From NCBI GenBank assembly GCA_964516325.1, contig CAZFAP010000026.1, positions 1 to 37,335 of the forward strand: a stretch of DNA of 37,335 nt, in the 5' to 3' direction. The notes beneath the pieces were generated by a model. That model was not told the origin of the DNA. It saw nothing but the letters and a program-made list of their open reading frames with translations, and did no database searches. The position numbers and the translations under genes are program-made. The stretch comes from CAZFAP01 sp964516325 (lineage in GTDB: Bacteria > Auribacterota > JABMQX01). Positions 23,744 through 31,736 of the stretch are shown here, one piece after another (positions within the stretch are counted from its first letter, which is position 1; each line of letters opens with the position of its first letter).

Positions 23744-24297
23744 TGCTTTTTTTCCAATTTCGGGTTGTGAGGGAGGTAGTCCTCGTGGCATGTCGTGCAG
23801 CCGAGAATTTCCTCCGTTTGCTCTTTGATTAACTTGAGGTATTCGGCGTGATTGTCGTCGGGCACGCACAGCGGCGCCACTTTCGGTCTCGCCGCGAGGG
23901 CGAAATGGCACATCAAGCATCTCTGCGGCTTGGGGTCCTTGGTAACGAGAAACTCTTTTGACTCCGGCCTGGCTTTCATCCTCTCGACGTGTTGCCGGAC
24001 ATTGGAGTGGCAGTTCTCACAGGTTACCGCCGAGTGCTTCCCCTTTTGCCACACATCGAAACCGGGCCACATGCCGCGCTCTTTTTCATGGCATTCCTTG
24101 CAGGCGCCGGCGCTCTGAAGGATAACGGGAAAGCTCTGGTCTTCCGCGATGGAAGCGCCTCGATAATGGCCGTATTGCCCGAACGATTTCGGAACAGTCG
24201 CCCATCGCGCGATGAGAAACCCGACCACCACCACGACGAGGATGATCGCCGCGTGAACGATGTGCCTGACGTCTTTGAATTTCATTCGCTCGGACAC
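23740..24297 (-). CDS. Membrane-anchored tetraheme cytochrome c
   Basis: This 185-residue protein starts most plausibly at GTG (24297-24295), with GGAGAGG 7 bases upstream; an ATG four codons later is possible. One N-terminal helix (VHAAIILVVVVVGFLIARWA) anchors it to the membrane with the rest in the periplasm. Four CxxCH heme c sites are present: CKECH, CENCH, CLMCH and CTTCH. The segment after the anchor (VPKSFGQYGHYRGASI) is a motif I associate with multiheme proteins next to NrfCD-type modules; it is not a NapC/NrfH sequence. Its stop overlaps the GTG of the iron-sulfur gene. A role as the electron acceptor or donor of the FeS/NrfD pair is inferred from the arrangement. Confidence 0.88.
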   Translation of the reverse strand: MSERMKFKDVRHIVHAAIILVVVVVGFLIARWATVPKSFGQYGHYRGASIAEDQSFPVILQSAGACKECHEKERGMWPGFDVWQKGKHSAVTCENCHSNVRQHVERMKARPESKEFLVTKDPKPQRCLMCHFALAARPKVAPLCVPDDNHAEYLKLIKEQTEEILGCTTCHEDYLPHNPKLEKKQ

Positions 24298-24381
24298 TTG
24301 CGAACCTCTCCGCCAACTGTCCTTTGCCCGCTTTCGGCCTCCGGGCGCGCGAAGGCGTAACGCTTCACTTCCGGGCGGCGT

Positions 24382-24400
24382 CTCTGCGTTCTCGGCGGTC
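24382..24400 (+). repeat. CTCTGCG-type short intergenic repeat, second copy
   Basis: This is the partner of the repeat at 17322-17340 (16 of 19 bases shared). It lies in the 156-base gap between the two cytochrome genes. The gap also contains GTCTCCCGAAAACCGGGAGAC, a perfect hairpin of stem GTCTCCCG/CGGGAGAC. Nothing else is seen there. Confidence 0.4.
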
Positions 24401-24453
24401 AGTCTCCCGAAAACCGGGAGACTGCACAACGGTCTCCGCCTTGCCCAAATCCC

Positions 24454-25044
24454 TTACTTCTTCGCTTCCTTTGGGATCGAGTGCTTGATCATCTCCCACA
24501 AAACTTCAGAATCAAACCCGACCTTGTTTCCGTTCTTATCCGTGTAGCGTTCCGGATTCCACGTCGGGCTTTCGGCATTGTGGCATTGGACACAAATATC
24601 TTTCGCGGGATAAATCATTCCCGCTGGCACGGACTTCTGTCGGTCCTCCATGATGCCCAGCTTCGCGTAATCCTTCCCCGCCCCATGGCACGATTCACAG
24701 CCCACTCCCTCCTCCACCTTAATCTTCTCCGTGACCTGCTTCTTCGTCCTCCCGTAAGCCGTCGAATGGCAGCGGAGGCACTCGCCGCTCTTCTCCGGCT
24801 CCTTGATTCCCAACTTCTTTGCCGCTTCCTTGGCAGCGGGTGTGAGAAGGGTTGGGTGAGCCTCCGCGTGTTTCGTCTTCGACCATATATCGCTCATACT
24901 CCCCTTCGCGGGGGCATTATGACATATGCGACACTGCTTCGAGCCAACGTACTCGTGCGGCGTCTCCTTCTTTTCCTCGACGCTCACAGCCGTGATGACA
25001 CAGATCGCAACAGCGGCACTCAAAAACGTCAGCAACCACCTCAT
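24454..25044 (-). CDS. Periplasmic tetraheme cytochrome c (c554-like)
   Basis: This 196-residue protein starts at the second of two adjacent ATGs, which has GGAGG 7 bases upstream; the first ATG is the alternative. Residues 3-20 form a signal peptide or short anchor. Four CxxCH sites follow: CRICH from Cys38, then CLRCH, CESCH and CVQCH. The YVGSKQCRICH and GVGCESCHGAGKDYA motifs are characteristic of the cytochrome c554/multiheme 'YxGSxxCxxCH' group, whose members carry electrons in nitrogen, sulfur or metal metabolism. It is the first gene of the cluster and is separated by 156 bases from the second cytochrome gene. No catalytic heme (such as CxxCK of NrfA) is visible, so it is probably an electron carrier. 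Confidence 0.88.
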   Translation of the reverse strand: MRWLLTFLSAAVAICVITAVSVEEKKETPHEYVGSKQCRICHNAPAKGSMSDIWSKTKHAEAHPTLLTPAAKEAAKKLGIKEPEKSGECLRCHSTAYGRTKKQVTEKIKVEEGVGCESCHGAGKDYAKLGIMEDRQKSVPAGMIYPAKDICVQCHNAESPTWNPERYTDKNGNKVGFDSEVLWEMIKHSIPKEAKK

Positions 25045-25303
25045 CATCCTACCTCCGATTCTCATCAAGTCTTTCTGACGGGCATCCGCGAACCACTTTC
25101 TCCCCGCAGCCAGCCTTGAAAAAAACAATGAGGGTGCATTATACCGCGCTCCCGCAAAATGCAAACAGGTTTTTGCCCCCAATCTTAATCCCTCAGTTAC
25201 GGGGGGACTCACCGCAGTCGCTCATGAACTTCGTTCCCCCGGAGACGATGAAAATCATGGCTGCGTAACGCTCATTTCCAGCGCAGAAGTCGGAATTCGT
25301 GTT

Positions 25304-25412
25304 CTCTCGCCAAGGCGCCAAGGAGTTTGCCCGCCTGAAGGGTAAGCCACAGCACTCCAAAGGGAACAGGCCCTGCAGTCCCCACTTTGCGTGCTTGGCG
25401 GCTTTGCGAGAG
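25304..25412. repeat. Inverted repeat pair (CTCTCGC..CGCCAAG arms)
   Basis: The arm at 25304-25325 (CTCTCGCCAAGGCGCCAAGGAG) and the reverse complement of 25391-25412 match at about 18 of 22 positions. They are separated by 65 bases with no gene. The arms resemble the widespread 'CGCAAAGACGCCAAG' intergenic words. The unit could fold as a long hairpin. Confidence 0.5.
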
Positions 25413-25584
25413 ACCTCCCCCCGAAGGCGGGGCCCCCTGGCCGCGTGGCAGTGATTTTCGGGGCAGAGAGCGCACAGGATGGATGTTCGCGATATCCCCG
25501 CCCTCGGCGGGGCGGGACCCGGGGGAGCTTAACCCGGCTCCAAGTCGGGGAGAACGCAGCGGGGGCATCGCCCGGGACCACTCC

Positions 25585-25615
25585 TCTCTGTGATCCCTGC
25601 ATCCTCTGCGGTTCC
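25585..25615 (+). repeat. 31-nt dispersed intergenic element, copy 2
   Basis: TCTCTGTGATC, then 8 variable bases CCTGCATC, then CTCTGCGGTTCC. It is the same as the inverted copy at 3388-3418 except in the core, where TTGGTGAC occurs instead. Confidence 0.7.
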
Positions 25616-25877
25616 GTCCCCATGCGAAAGACTCCAGCGTTGCCGATGACCTTCGCCACACGGCCGCTGACGACCTACTGGCGGGACGCGCCAATCTGTG
25701 CTAAATTGCGAACAAACGATTGTCTCGCTCATCGTTCCGGCTCAGAAGATGAACGGACACCTGGGGCCGCCTAATGGCGTGTCCCTCGGCAAAGGCGACT
25801 TCGGCGGCGCCGAATGCTCGGACCGGAGCGGGAGTCTATTGTGACAATATGAAATGAAGCTACAGTGGGAGGATAAG

Positions 25878-28397
25878 ATGCGATTTCGGATTTTGAACTC
25901 TATCATGGGATTCCTCGCAATCGCTGCGTTTTTGGATTGTCCGTGTGTAGGGCACGTCTATGCGGAAGCGCTCTCTCTCCCTTCGAGCGCCGGCGAGAGC
26001 CTTGCCTCTCATACTCTCGAGAACCTCGCTTTTCGGGCGGATGCCGTACCAATTGCTCGCGTAACGTCCCCAACGGGTCAGGGGGCGAAAGATATTTCCG
26101 TCATTAAGAACGGTGTAACGCAAGAGAGCTATGACAGCTACGACGGCGCTAACGTCGCGGGAGAGGATTGGTACGGATACACGTGGTCCGAGGAGCTCTA
26201 CTTCGACAAGCTGGTCTTCTATGAGGGGGCGCCGTCCGCCGCTGGCGGGTACTGGAAGAGCCTGACCGTCCAGTACACGATGGACGGAGTTCGATGGATT
26301 GAAGCCGAAGACGCAGTTATCACCCCGGCGTATGACTTCTCCGACGGCACCGCTCGCGTGCCTTATTCGAAGTACGAGTTGTCGTTCACCGGCTGCCCCG
26401 GAATCGGCGTTCGCATCTACGGTCGGCCGGGCGGGCCCGCCTTTTACGCATCAATCGCGGAGTTGGAGGTTTATGGGACAAAGCCGACGGTCGTGTGCAC
26501 GAGAGGGCTCCCGACGAGCTACCAGTCCCGCCAGAAGATAGCCGTGTCGCTGGTTCTGGACGTTGACGCGGGCAGCCCGAGTACTCTCACGATCGTCGAG
26601 GGTATCTCCGCAGGGCTGACCGTGTCCGACGCTGGCGGCGGAAACACCTCGCAGCCCGGGCAAATATCGTGGGCTTTCACTGGAGCGGACGTGAAGGACC
26701 GCACGGTCACCTATTCGCTTGATGTACCCGCCGCCCACGGCGGGATCGTGCATTTCGCCGGAACGCTGACGTATCCCGGCGTCACCGACCAGAACATCTC
26801 GGGTTGCCAGAGCGTCGCCCCGGCTCCTCAGCCCCCCTCCGGTCTCGCCGTCGCCTTCGACGTGGACGCACATCTCTCTTGGCAGCCGAATCCTCAGGAA
26901 GGCATGGCGGGCTACCATGTCTATCGTTCGGAGGATGGAGGCGGGTCCGCGGAGATTTCCGGCTTAATCCGAGACAACACGTTCGCTGATTTCTTCGTCG
27001 AGCAGGGGAAGAGCTACCAGTACAAGGTCACTGCGGAGAACACGACGGGTGCTCAGAGCGACCTTGCGGTCAGCCTGCCAAGCATAGCGGCTTCCCCGTC
27101 CATGCTGAGAAGGCAGTTTGAGGACTACGATTTCGAGGGAGGAAATTTCCCCGGCGGCGAGGGCAAGCGAGGCTTTGGGGCAAGCTATCGCTCGGACCTT
27201 CTCCTCAGCGATTTGTTTTACCAGGACGCCCCCCAGTCCAATGAATATCGTCCGGACGACCCGATAGCCATCCCCGCGTTCAATCCCCAGGAGCGCCGTC
27301 TCGGGAATATCTCGCCGGAGGATTGGTGGCGGTACACTTTTGATGTCGCCAACGAGGGCTACGTGAAAATCGGCGCCATTCGCGCCGCCAGCGACGGTCA
27401 GGCGACCCTGGAATTTCTCTGGGACGAATCGCACCAGGGATGGTTCTCGTTCAACACGGGAGGCTCCGAGAACTGGCAGGTCATACCGGTCAGTACTCCG
27501 GCTTTCTATTCATCCTTCGGCCAGCACACCCTGCGCATTATCCTCTCGGCTGGCAGCGCACAACTCGATTATTGGGGGATCGGCTTTCAGCAGCCGCAAC
27601 CATCGCGGGTTACGCTTTTCAGCGATGATTTTGAGTCGTACAACAGCACCGAAGACCTCACCTCCTCGTCGGGCGGCTGGACAATCCACAACGGCTCGAA
27701 CGTCCCCGAAGGCGCCTGGCAACTCTGGTCCACGACCGGCGCTCCCCTTGGTTACGAATCCCCCGACCTCCCCGGCATGTACGGCAACTACGTTATATCC
27801 GACGGGGAACTGGCGGGTCCCGCGGACCTTGACGAGCAGCTCATCGGCCCGCAGATAGACTGCACCGGCTTTCTCAAGGTGACCGTCCAATTCGGAAGCA
27901 ACATCCAGATTTACGAACCGGATGTCGGAATCTTCGACCAGGTCTATGACCTCGACCTCGCCACCTACGACGAGGATCAACAGTCCTGGTCCGACTGGAA
28001 CAACGTTTTGCATCACGAGGGCAACGACGGAGATAACTCCTCTCCCAAACTCGTTGACGTTTCCGCCCTGGCGGACGGGAAGAAAATCAAGCTCCGGTGG
28101 CGCTTCTGGAAAGCCAATTACGACTACTGGTGGGCGGTGGATAATATCCGCGTAATGGGTGAGAAGCCGAGCGCAACGCCGGGCAAAGTGCTTTCTGTGG
28201 CAATTGCCGCCGATAAGGTTTCGCTCTCGTGGGAGTCCTTCGGCACGGGTTCGTACCGGGTTCAGTTCACGGATAATCTTTCTTCCGCGGTCTGGTCGGA
28301 CGTGCCGGGCTCCGCGTGGCCCACGACCGAGACGCAGTGGACGGGCGATAACCTATCGGCAGTCAGGTCGAGGTGGTATCGGGTGGTTTCCGAATAA
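25878..28397 (+). CDS. Secreted multidomain protein with carbohydrate-binding-type domains
   Basis: This 839-residue protein starts at 25878, where GGGAGG lies 6 bases upstream; an ATG 8 codons earlier lacks one. Residues 1-30 are a signal peptide. Order of regions, approximate: 55-205, a discoidin/F5/8C-like beta sandwich (YWKSLTVQYTMDGVRW, ending IAELEVYG); 210-310, a domain resembling bacterial repeat or DUF11-like beta sandwiches; 315-400, a fibronectin type III domain (PPSGLAVAFDVDAHLSWQP, GYHVYRS); 405-570, a CBM6-like domain beginning with the paired QFEDYDFEGG and PEDWWRYTFDV; 580-770, a MAM/immunoglobulin-like sandwich with DDFESYN and WWAVDNIRVMG; then a last short sandwich. No catalytic domain or sorting signal is seen. 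It ends 38 bases from the convergent GH106-like gene. Confidence 0.8.
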   Translation: MRFRILNSIMGFLAIAAFLDCPCVGHVYAEALSLPSSAGESLASHTLENLAFRADAVPIARVTSPTGQGAKDISVIKNGVTQESYDSYDGANVAGEDWYGYTWSEELYFDKLVFYEGAPSAAGGYWKSLTVQYTMDGVRWIEAEDAVITPAYDFSDGTARVPYSKYELSFTGCPGIGVRIYGRPGGPAFYASIAELEVYGTKPTVVCTRGLPTSYQSRQKIAVSLVLDVDAGSPSTLTIVEGISAGLTVSDAGGGNTSQPGQISWAFTGADVKDRTVTYSLDVPAAHGGIVHFAGTLTYPGVTDQNISGCQSVAPAPQPPSGLAVAFDVDAHLSWQPNPQEGMAGYHVYRSEDGGGSAEISGLIRDNTFADFFVEQGKSYQYKVTAENTTGAQSDLAVSLPSIAASPSMLRRQFEDYDFEGGNFPGGEGKRGFGASYRSDLLLSDLFYQDAPQSNEYRPDDPIAIPAFNPQERRLGNISPEDWWRYTFDVANEGYVKIGAIRAASDGQATLEFLWDESHQGWFSFNTGGSENWQVIPVSTPAFYSSFGQHTLRIILSAGSAQLDYWGIGFQQPQPSRVTLFSDDFESYNSTEDLTSSSGGWTIHNGSNVPEGAWQLWSTTGAPLGYESPDLPGMYGNYVISDGELAGPADLDEQLIGPQIDCTGFLKVTVQFGSNIQIYEPDVGIFDQVYDLDLATYDEDQQSWSDWNNVLHHEGNDGDNSSPKLVDVSALADGKKIKLRWRFWKANYDYWWAVDNIRVMGEKPSATPGKVLSVAIAADKVSLSWESFGTGSYRVQFTDNLSSAVWSDVPGSAWPTTETQWTGDNLSAVRSRWYRVVSE

Positions 28398-28435
28398 AGC
28401 GTCGTGCGCTGATTGTCCCCGAGCAGTTCATTTCC

Positions 28436-31396
28436 CTATTGAGCTTCCCGGCAAACCACAAGCTCCAAGTCGCCGAAGATGCCATAGGGGGCGAAATTGT
28501 ATTCGTCGCTCCAGTTCGCTTCGTCCACGAATTGCTCTGGTCCCACCCACGGCAAGGCGTCCTTTCCTTTGTGATGAAGCGGCCCGAAAGTGTTGCGCAG
28601 TGTGCCGACAACTTCTATGGACAGTGCGTTCGTCCCATTCTTCAGAAGCCGCGTAACATCCATTCGCCACGGCTGCCACGCCACAATACCCGGCTGACGC
28701 CCATTCACGACGAGCCGGCATAGGCATCCCCTCGCCTTTGACACGTCGAGCAGGTAAGTTCTGTCCGCCCGCTTCTCGATCTCCACTTTCGCCTCGTAAA
28801 CCATGTTCCCGCTATAGAATGGGTAACCCTGCGACACCCAATCCCCGGGGTCGAGCTTCTTCGGTTCCCCGGTGATCCGAAACCGCACGTTGTCTTCAGG
28901 CACGACCCCAAAATCACCGACCAGATATGTCTCCTCAATTTCGGTATCCCATTGATAATTACATCGCAGACTGATTGTGTTCCTTCCCGCGACAACCCGG
29001 CGGCGGATGTCAATCTTCGAGAACTGTCTATCCCAGTGCCAATCGCTTGTTGCGGTGCTGACCCGCTTCCCGTTGACCTTCAAAGCAAATTTGAAAGCCT
29101 CCTCCACGACGAGAGAGACGCTCTTTGGCTCTGCCTCGACGTCGAACTCGAATTCCAACTCGACAATGTTTGCCTCCGGAAGTCTGATTTTCTTCTCTTC
29201 GAGAACCCAGGGCTGAATCTCGCTGTATTTGTCAATCGCGAAGAATTTCTGGATTTCCTTTCGCGCTTTCCAAACCGGCTGCCGTTTGCTGAAGGGGGAG
29301 TTGTTGATCGAGAACCGGCAAAAATCGAGCGTCATGCTGTTCGGATGAGTCCTGCGGAAAGACCACGGTCCCTTGATCGCCAAGCGTTTGACTTCTTCGA
29401 GCTTCGGTGCCCTCTGACCGCGAGACTTCTTCTCGACGGTCAGAATTTTCGATCCGGCAGGCGGCAAGTCCAACTTCACGACAGTCTTGGTATCCAGAGC
29501 AGTTGCTTCCACCTCACGTACTCTCCCGTCGGAAGCCTCCCACTCGTTCACTCTGACGCGACCTGACAGTTTGATCGCCGCGGCATGGCTTTTACTGCGG
29601 CTTGTGTTCGCCAGGAAATAGAGATGCCCTTTTCCCGTCACACGGTGGTACGAATAGACGTCCGCTACCTCTCGTCCGTCCCGATCTGCGATTGAGAAAT
29701 CTCGCGCGATAAGCCTGTCGAGAAGCAACGTGATCTCTTCCGGTCGCTCGCTGACCGAAAACACGTTCTTCCTCTTCAGAAGGTTCTTCCACTCGGAGCT
29801 TTCCTTTCCATCAACCATCGTCGGCGCTTCCCCTACGAAGACAACGGGTCCCCGGAACTTCTTCAGAATCTCGAGTGCAGCCCTCCCCCAATTCTTGCTC
29901 GGCGGGACAATCACCGCTTTGTATTCCATCTGCCCGACCGACAATGTCTGCCCCTTTGCGGCGGCGTGCCATTCCATGACAAACTCGTCGCCGAGATCAA
30001 AGTCCCTGTGCGTCTGGAGGAGCAGCGTCAACACGTTCACGAACCGCTGATCATAATCCCGAACACCATCATCGTTCCCCTTCCGCCACACCGTCCAGGC
30101 TGTGGATATTGGGTGCAGCAACAAGACCTCCGGAGCGAACTTCCCAACGGATATTGCGCAGCAGCACCTCGCCAGATAATCGTTCATGTGCTGGTAGTAA
30201 TCCCAGTACGGCTGGTGGCAGCTTATCGTCGGAGGATAATCCCGCTTTCGCTCACCTTTCATCGAATAAAGGACGAGGTGCTGGCAGATCAAGTTGATGC
30301 CCAAAGCGAAATGGAAATCCGCAATCCATTTCTGGTCCTCGAAGGTCATGCTATGGCCGCTGACCCCGTAGATTTCGCAGAGGACCCTCGACCTTCCCAG
30401 TTGGTGAGCCACGCTCGACACCTGTTTCAGGGTCAGTGGGTTGTCAATGTTCCGTCCGAGGTGGTCAATGCCGGGGCAGTGCTCAAATTCGTAGTGGGGC
30501 ATCACCGCGCCAGCGTGCAGCATCTGTGAGAGCAAATTGTCTTCGCGCAGATAGTGTCCGGTCAGCGCCGCGCCGTGCGCCTCGCACCACTCGTACAGCC
30601 TCTTCGAGAAGGTCTCCACGAACATCTTCGTCACCGTTCGCCAGAAATCGTAGCGCGTTTTCGGCGAGTTCGGCAGGTCGAAGAAAAGCTCCGGCAGCCG
30701 AGGGACGATCTTGTATCCGTTTTGCCTCTCGAAATAAGAGGGGAATTCCTCTGTCCACGGAATATCTCCGCACCGAATATGCGGCTCGTCGGTGAATATG
30801 CCGGGCATGAACTCGCCGAACTCGTCACCAAATTCCGCCCCGTACGCCTCGTAGGTGGTGTTCAGAAAAGCCTCGACCGCTCGCGGGTTCAAGAGGTCAG
30901 CGTAGGATTCGCCGTTGAACCAATTCGTCTTCGGCGCGAGGACAACGTCAAAAGCAATTTTCTCCTTCTTCGCCGTCTTGTCCGGGTCTATCATCCGGTA
31001 TCTGCTGGATTTCTCGTCGAGGTCGAACACCGCCAGGTATGTTCCGTCCGCCGACGGCGACCGGACGAGAGACAGGCCCCTGCTCCGCAAGTCGTCGCGC
31101 CCCCGGGTTACCAGTCCTCCTGCGGCGCCGCTGGGCCATCTGTCTTCGTCGTAGAGCCACGATTCCATGTCGAGCCTCCTGCCCTCTTGGAGGCACGCGG
31201 CGATTCGTTTCATCCATTCCTTGCTGAGGTATTTCGTTCTCAGCCCAACTCGGGAGTGCATGAAATACCCACCAAAGCCCTTCGCCTTGAACTCTCTTAT
31301 CTGCCGCCTCAACTCGGCGTCTTTCAGGTCATCGTTCCACGACCAGAAAGGCGAGGGACGGAATCGTTTTGGCGGGTCTTGAAACCTTGTCAGCAT
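28436..31396 (-). CDS. GH106-like glycoside hydrolase (alpha-L-rhamnosidase-type)
   Basis: This 986-residue protein resembles the large bacterial family of glycoside hydrolase 106 (PF17132-like) enzymes, whose founders remove alpha-L-rhamnose. The N-terminal catalytic barrel shows PSPFWSWNDDLKDAELRRQI, the GFGGYFMHSR strand, LYDEDRWPSGAAGG, and further on FTDEPHIR, whose acidic residue is a plausible catalytic one, and GHYLREDNLLSQ. From about residue 640 the chain continues as beta-rich domains, including a C-terminal galactose-binding-type sandwich (VSLVVEEAFKFALKVNGKRV; AKVEIEKRADRTYLLDV). There is no signal peptide, so it is probably cytoplasmic or exported by an unseen route. The start has GGAGG 6-7 bases upstream. 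Substrate is not known. Confidence 0.85.
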   Translation of the reverse strand: MLTRFQDPPKRFRPSPFWSWNDDLKDAELRRQIREFKAKGFGGYFMHSRVGLRTKYLSKEWMKRIAACLQEGRRLDMESWLYDEDRWPSGAAGGLVTRGRDDLRSRGLSLVRSPSADGTYLAVFDLDEKSSRYRMIDPDKTAKKEKIAFDVVLAPKTNWFNGESYADLLNPRAVEAFLNTTYEAYGAEFGDEFGEFMPGIFTDEPHIRCGDIPWTEEFPSYFERQNGYKIVPRLPELFFDLPNSPKTRYDFWRTVTKMFVETFSKRLYEWCEAHGAALTGHYLREDNLLSQMLHAGAVMPHYEFEHCPGIDHLGRNIDNPLTLKQVSSVAHQLGRSRVLCEIYGVSGHSMTFEDQKWIADFHFALGINLICQHLVLYSMKGERKRDYPPTISCHQPYWDYYQHMNDYLARCCCAISVGKFAPEVLLLHPISTAWTVWRKGNDDGVRDYDQRFVNVLTLLLQTHRDFDLGDEFVMEWHAAAKGQTLSVGQMEYKAVIVPPSKNWGRAALEILKKFRGPVVFVGEAPTMVDGKESSEWKNLLKRKNVFSVSERPEEITLLLDRLIARDFSIADRDGREVADVYSYHRVTGKGHLYFLANTSRSKSHAAAIKLSGRVRVNEWEASDGRVREVEATALDTKTVVKLDLPPAGSKILTVEKKSRGQRAPKLEEVKRLAIKGPWSFRRTHPNSMTLDFCRFSINNSPFSKRQPVWKARKEIQKFFAIDKYSEIQPWVLEEKKIRLPEANIVELEFEFDVEAEPKSVSLVVEEAFKFALKVNGKRVSTATSDWHWDRQFSKIDIRRRVVAGRNTISLRCNYQWDTEIEETYLVGDFGVVPEDNVRFRITGEPKKLDPGDWVSQGYPFYSGNMVYEAKVEIEKRADRTYLLDVSKARGCLCRLVVNGRQPGIVAWQPWRMDVTRLLKNGTNALSIEVVGTLRNTFGPLHHKGKDALPWVGPEQFVDEANWSDEYNFAPYGIFGDLELVVCREAQ

Positions 31397-31736
31397 CCTG
31401 ATCCTCCGTTGTCAATTTCGTGGAAACTCTGTGCGCGAAGGTTGTGAACGCGTTGCAATGAGGTGCTTGCGGTGCGCAAAGGTGTTGACTTGATCGTCGG
31501 AGTGCTCCTATCGTCGTGCCCGAAATTCCAGCCGATGGCGCCTTTTCGCTTGTGGCGGCCGCTCCGGCGGCAGGATACTATGACCGGGCGGTCCATCTGT
31601 CAACGTCAAAGGCATGGCGGTCCGGCGTTAGGAACTTCGCTGGGCCAAGGATTGTTTCAGAAACTGCGACGGCACATCGAAGCGCGGTTCGCGCACTCGC
31701 CCCGCGGGACGCACTGACGGATTCAACTTCGCAGCT
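31397..31736. other. 340-base divergent spacer, nothing recognised
   Basis: This lies between the glycoside hydrolase and hypF, which diverge. A TTGACT followed 18 bases later by TATCGT near 31483-31512 is a weak promoter candidate toward hypF. TTTCGTGGAAAC near 31417 only resembles part of a parS site. No gene, repeat or RNA is seen. Confidence 0.5.

Larger units (their letters stand above)
25045..25877. other. 833-base gene-free region with repeats
   Basis: The spacer between the divergent cytochrome and secreted-protein genes has overlapping open frames, but none with a ribosome site or believable protein. It contains an inverted repeat pair (25304-25325 and 25391-25412), GC-rich palindromes such as CCCCGAAGGCGGGG, and the second copy of the 31-nt element. 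Just before the secreted-protein gene is ATTGT-G-ACAAT (near 25840), a small dyad that could be an operator. Confidence 0.55.

Noticed and set aside
25255..25774. Several overlapping open frames in the gap before the secreted-protein gene
   Set aside because: They run in different frames through repeats and palindromes, and have no ribosome site or protein-like pattern.
31415..31428. TTTCGTGGAAAC, parS-like
   Set aside because: The palindrome is imperfect and lacks the central CACGTG; there is only one occurrence, far from parB.
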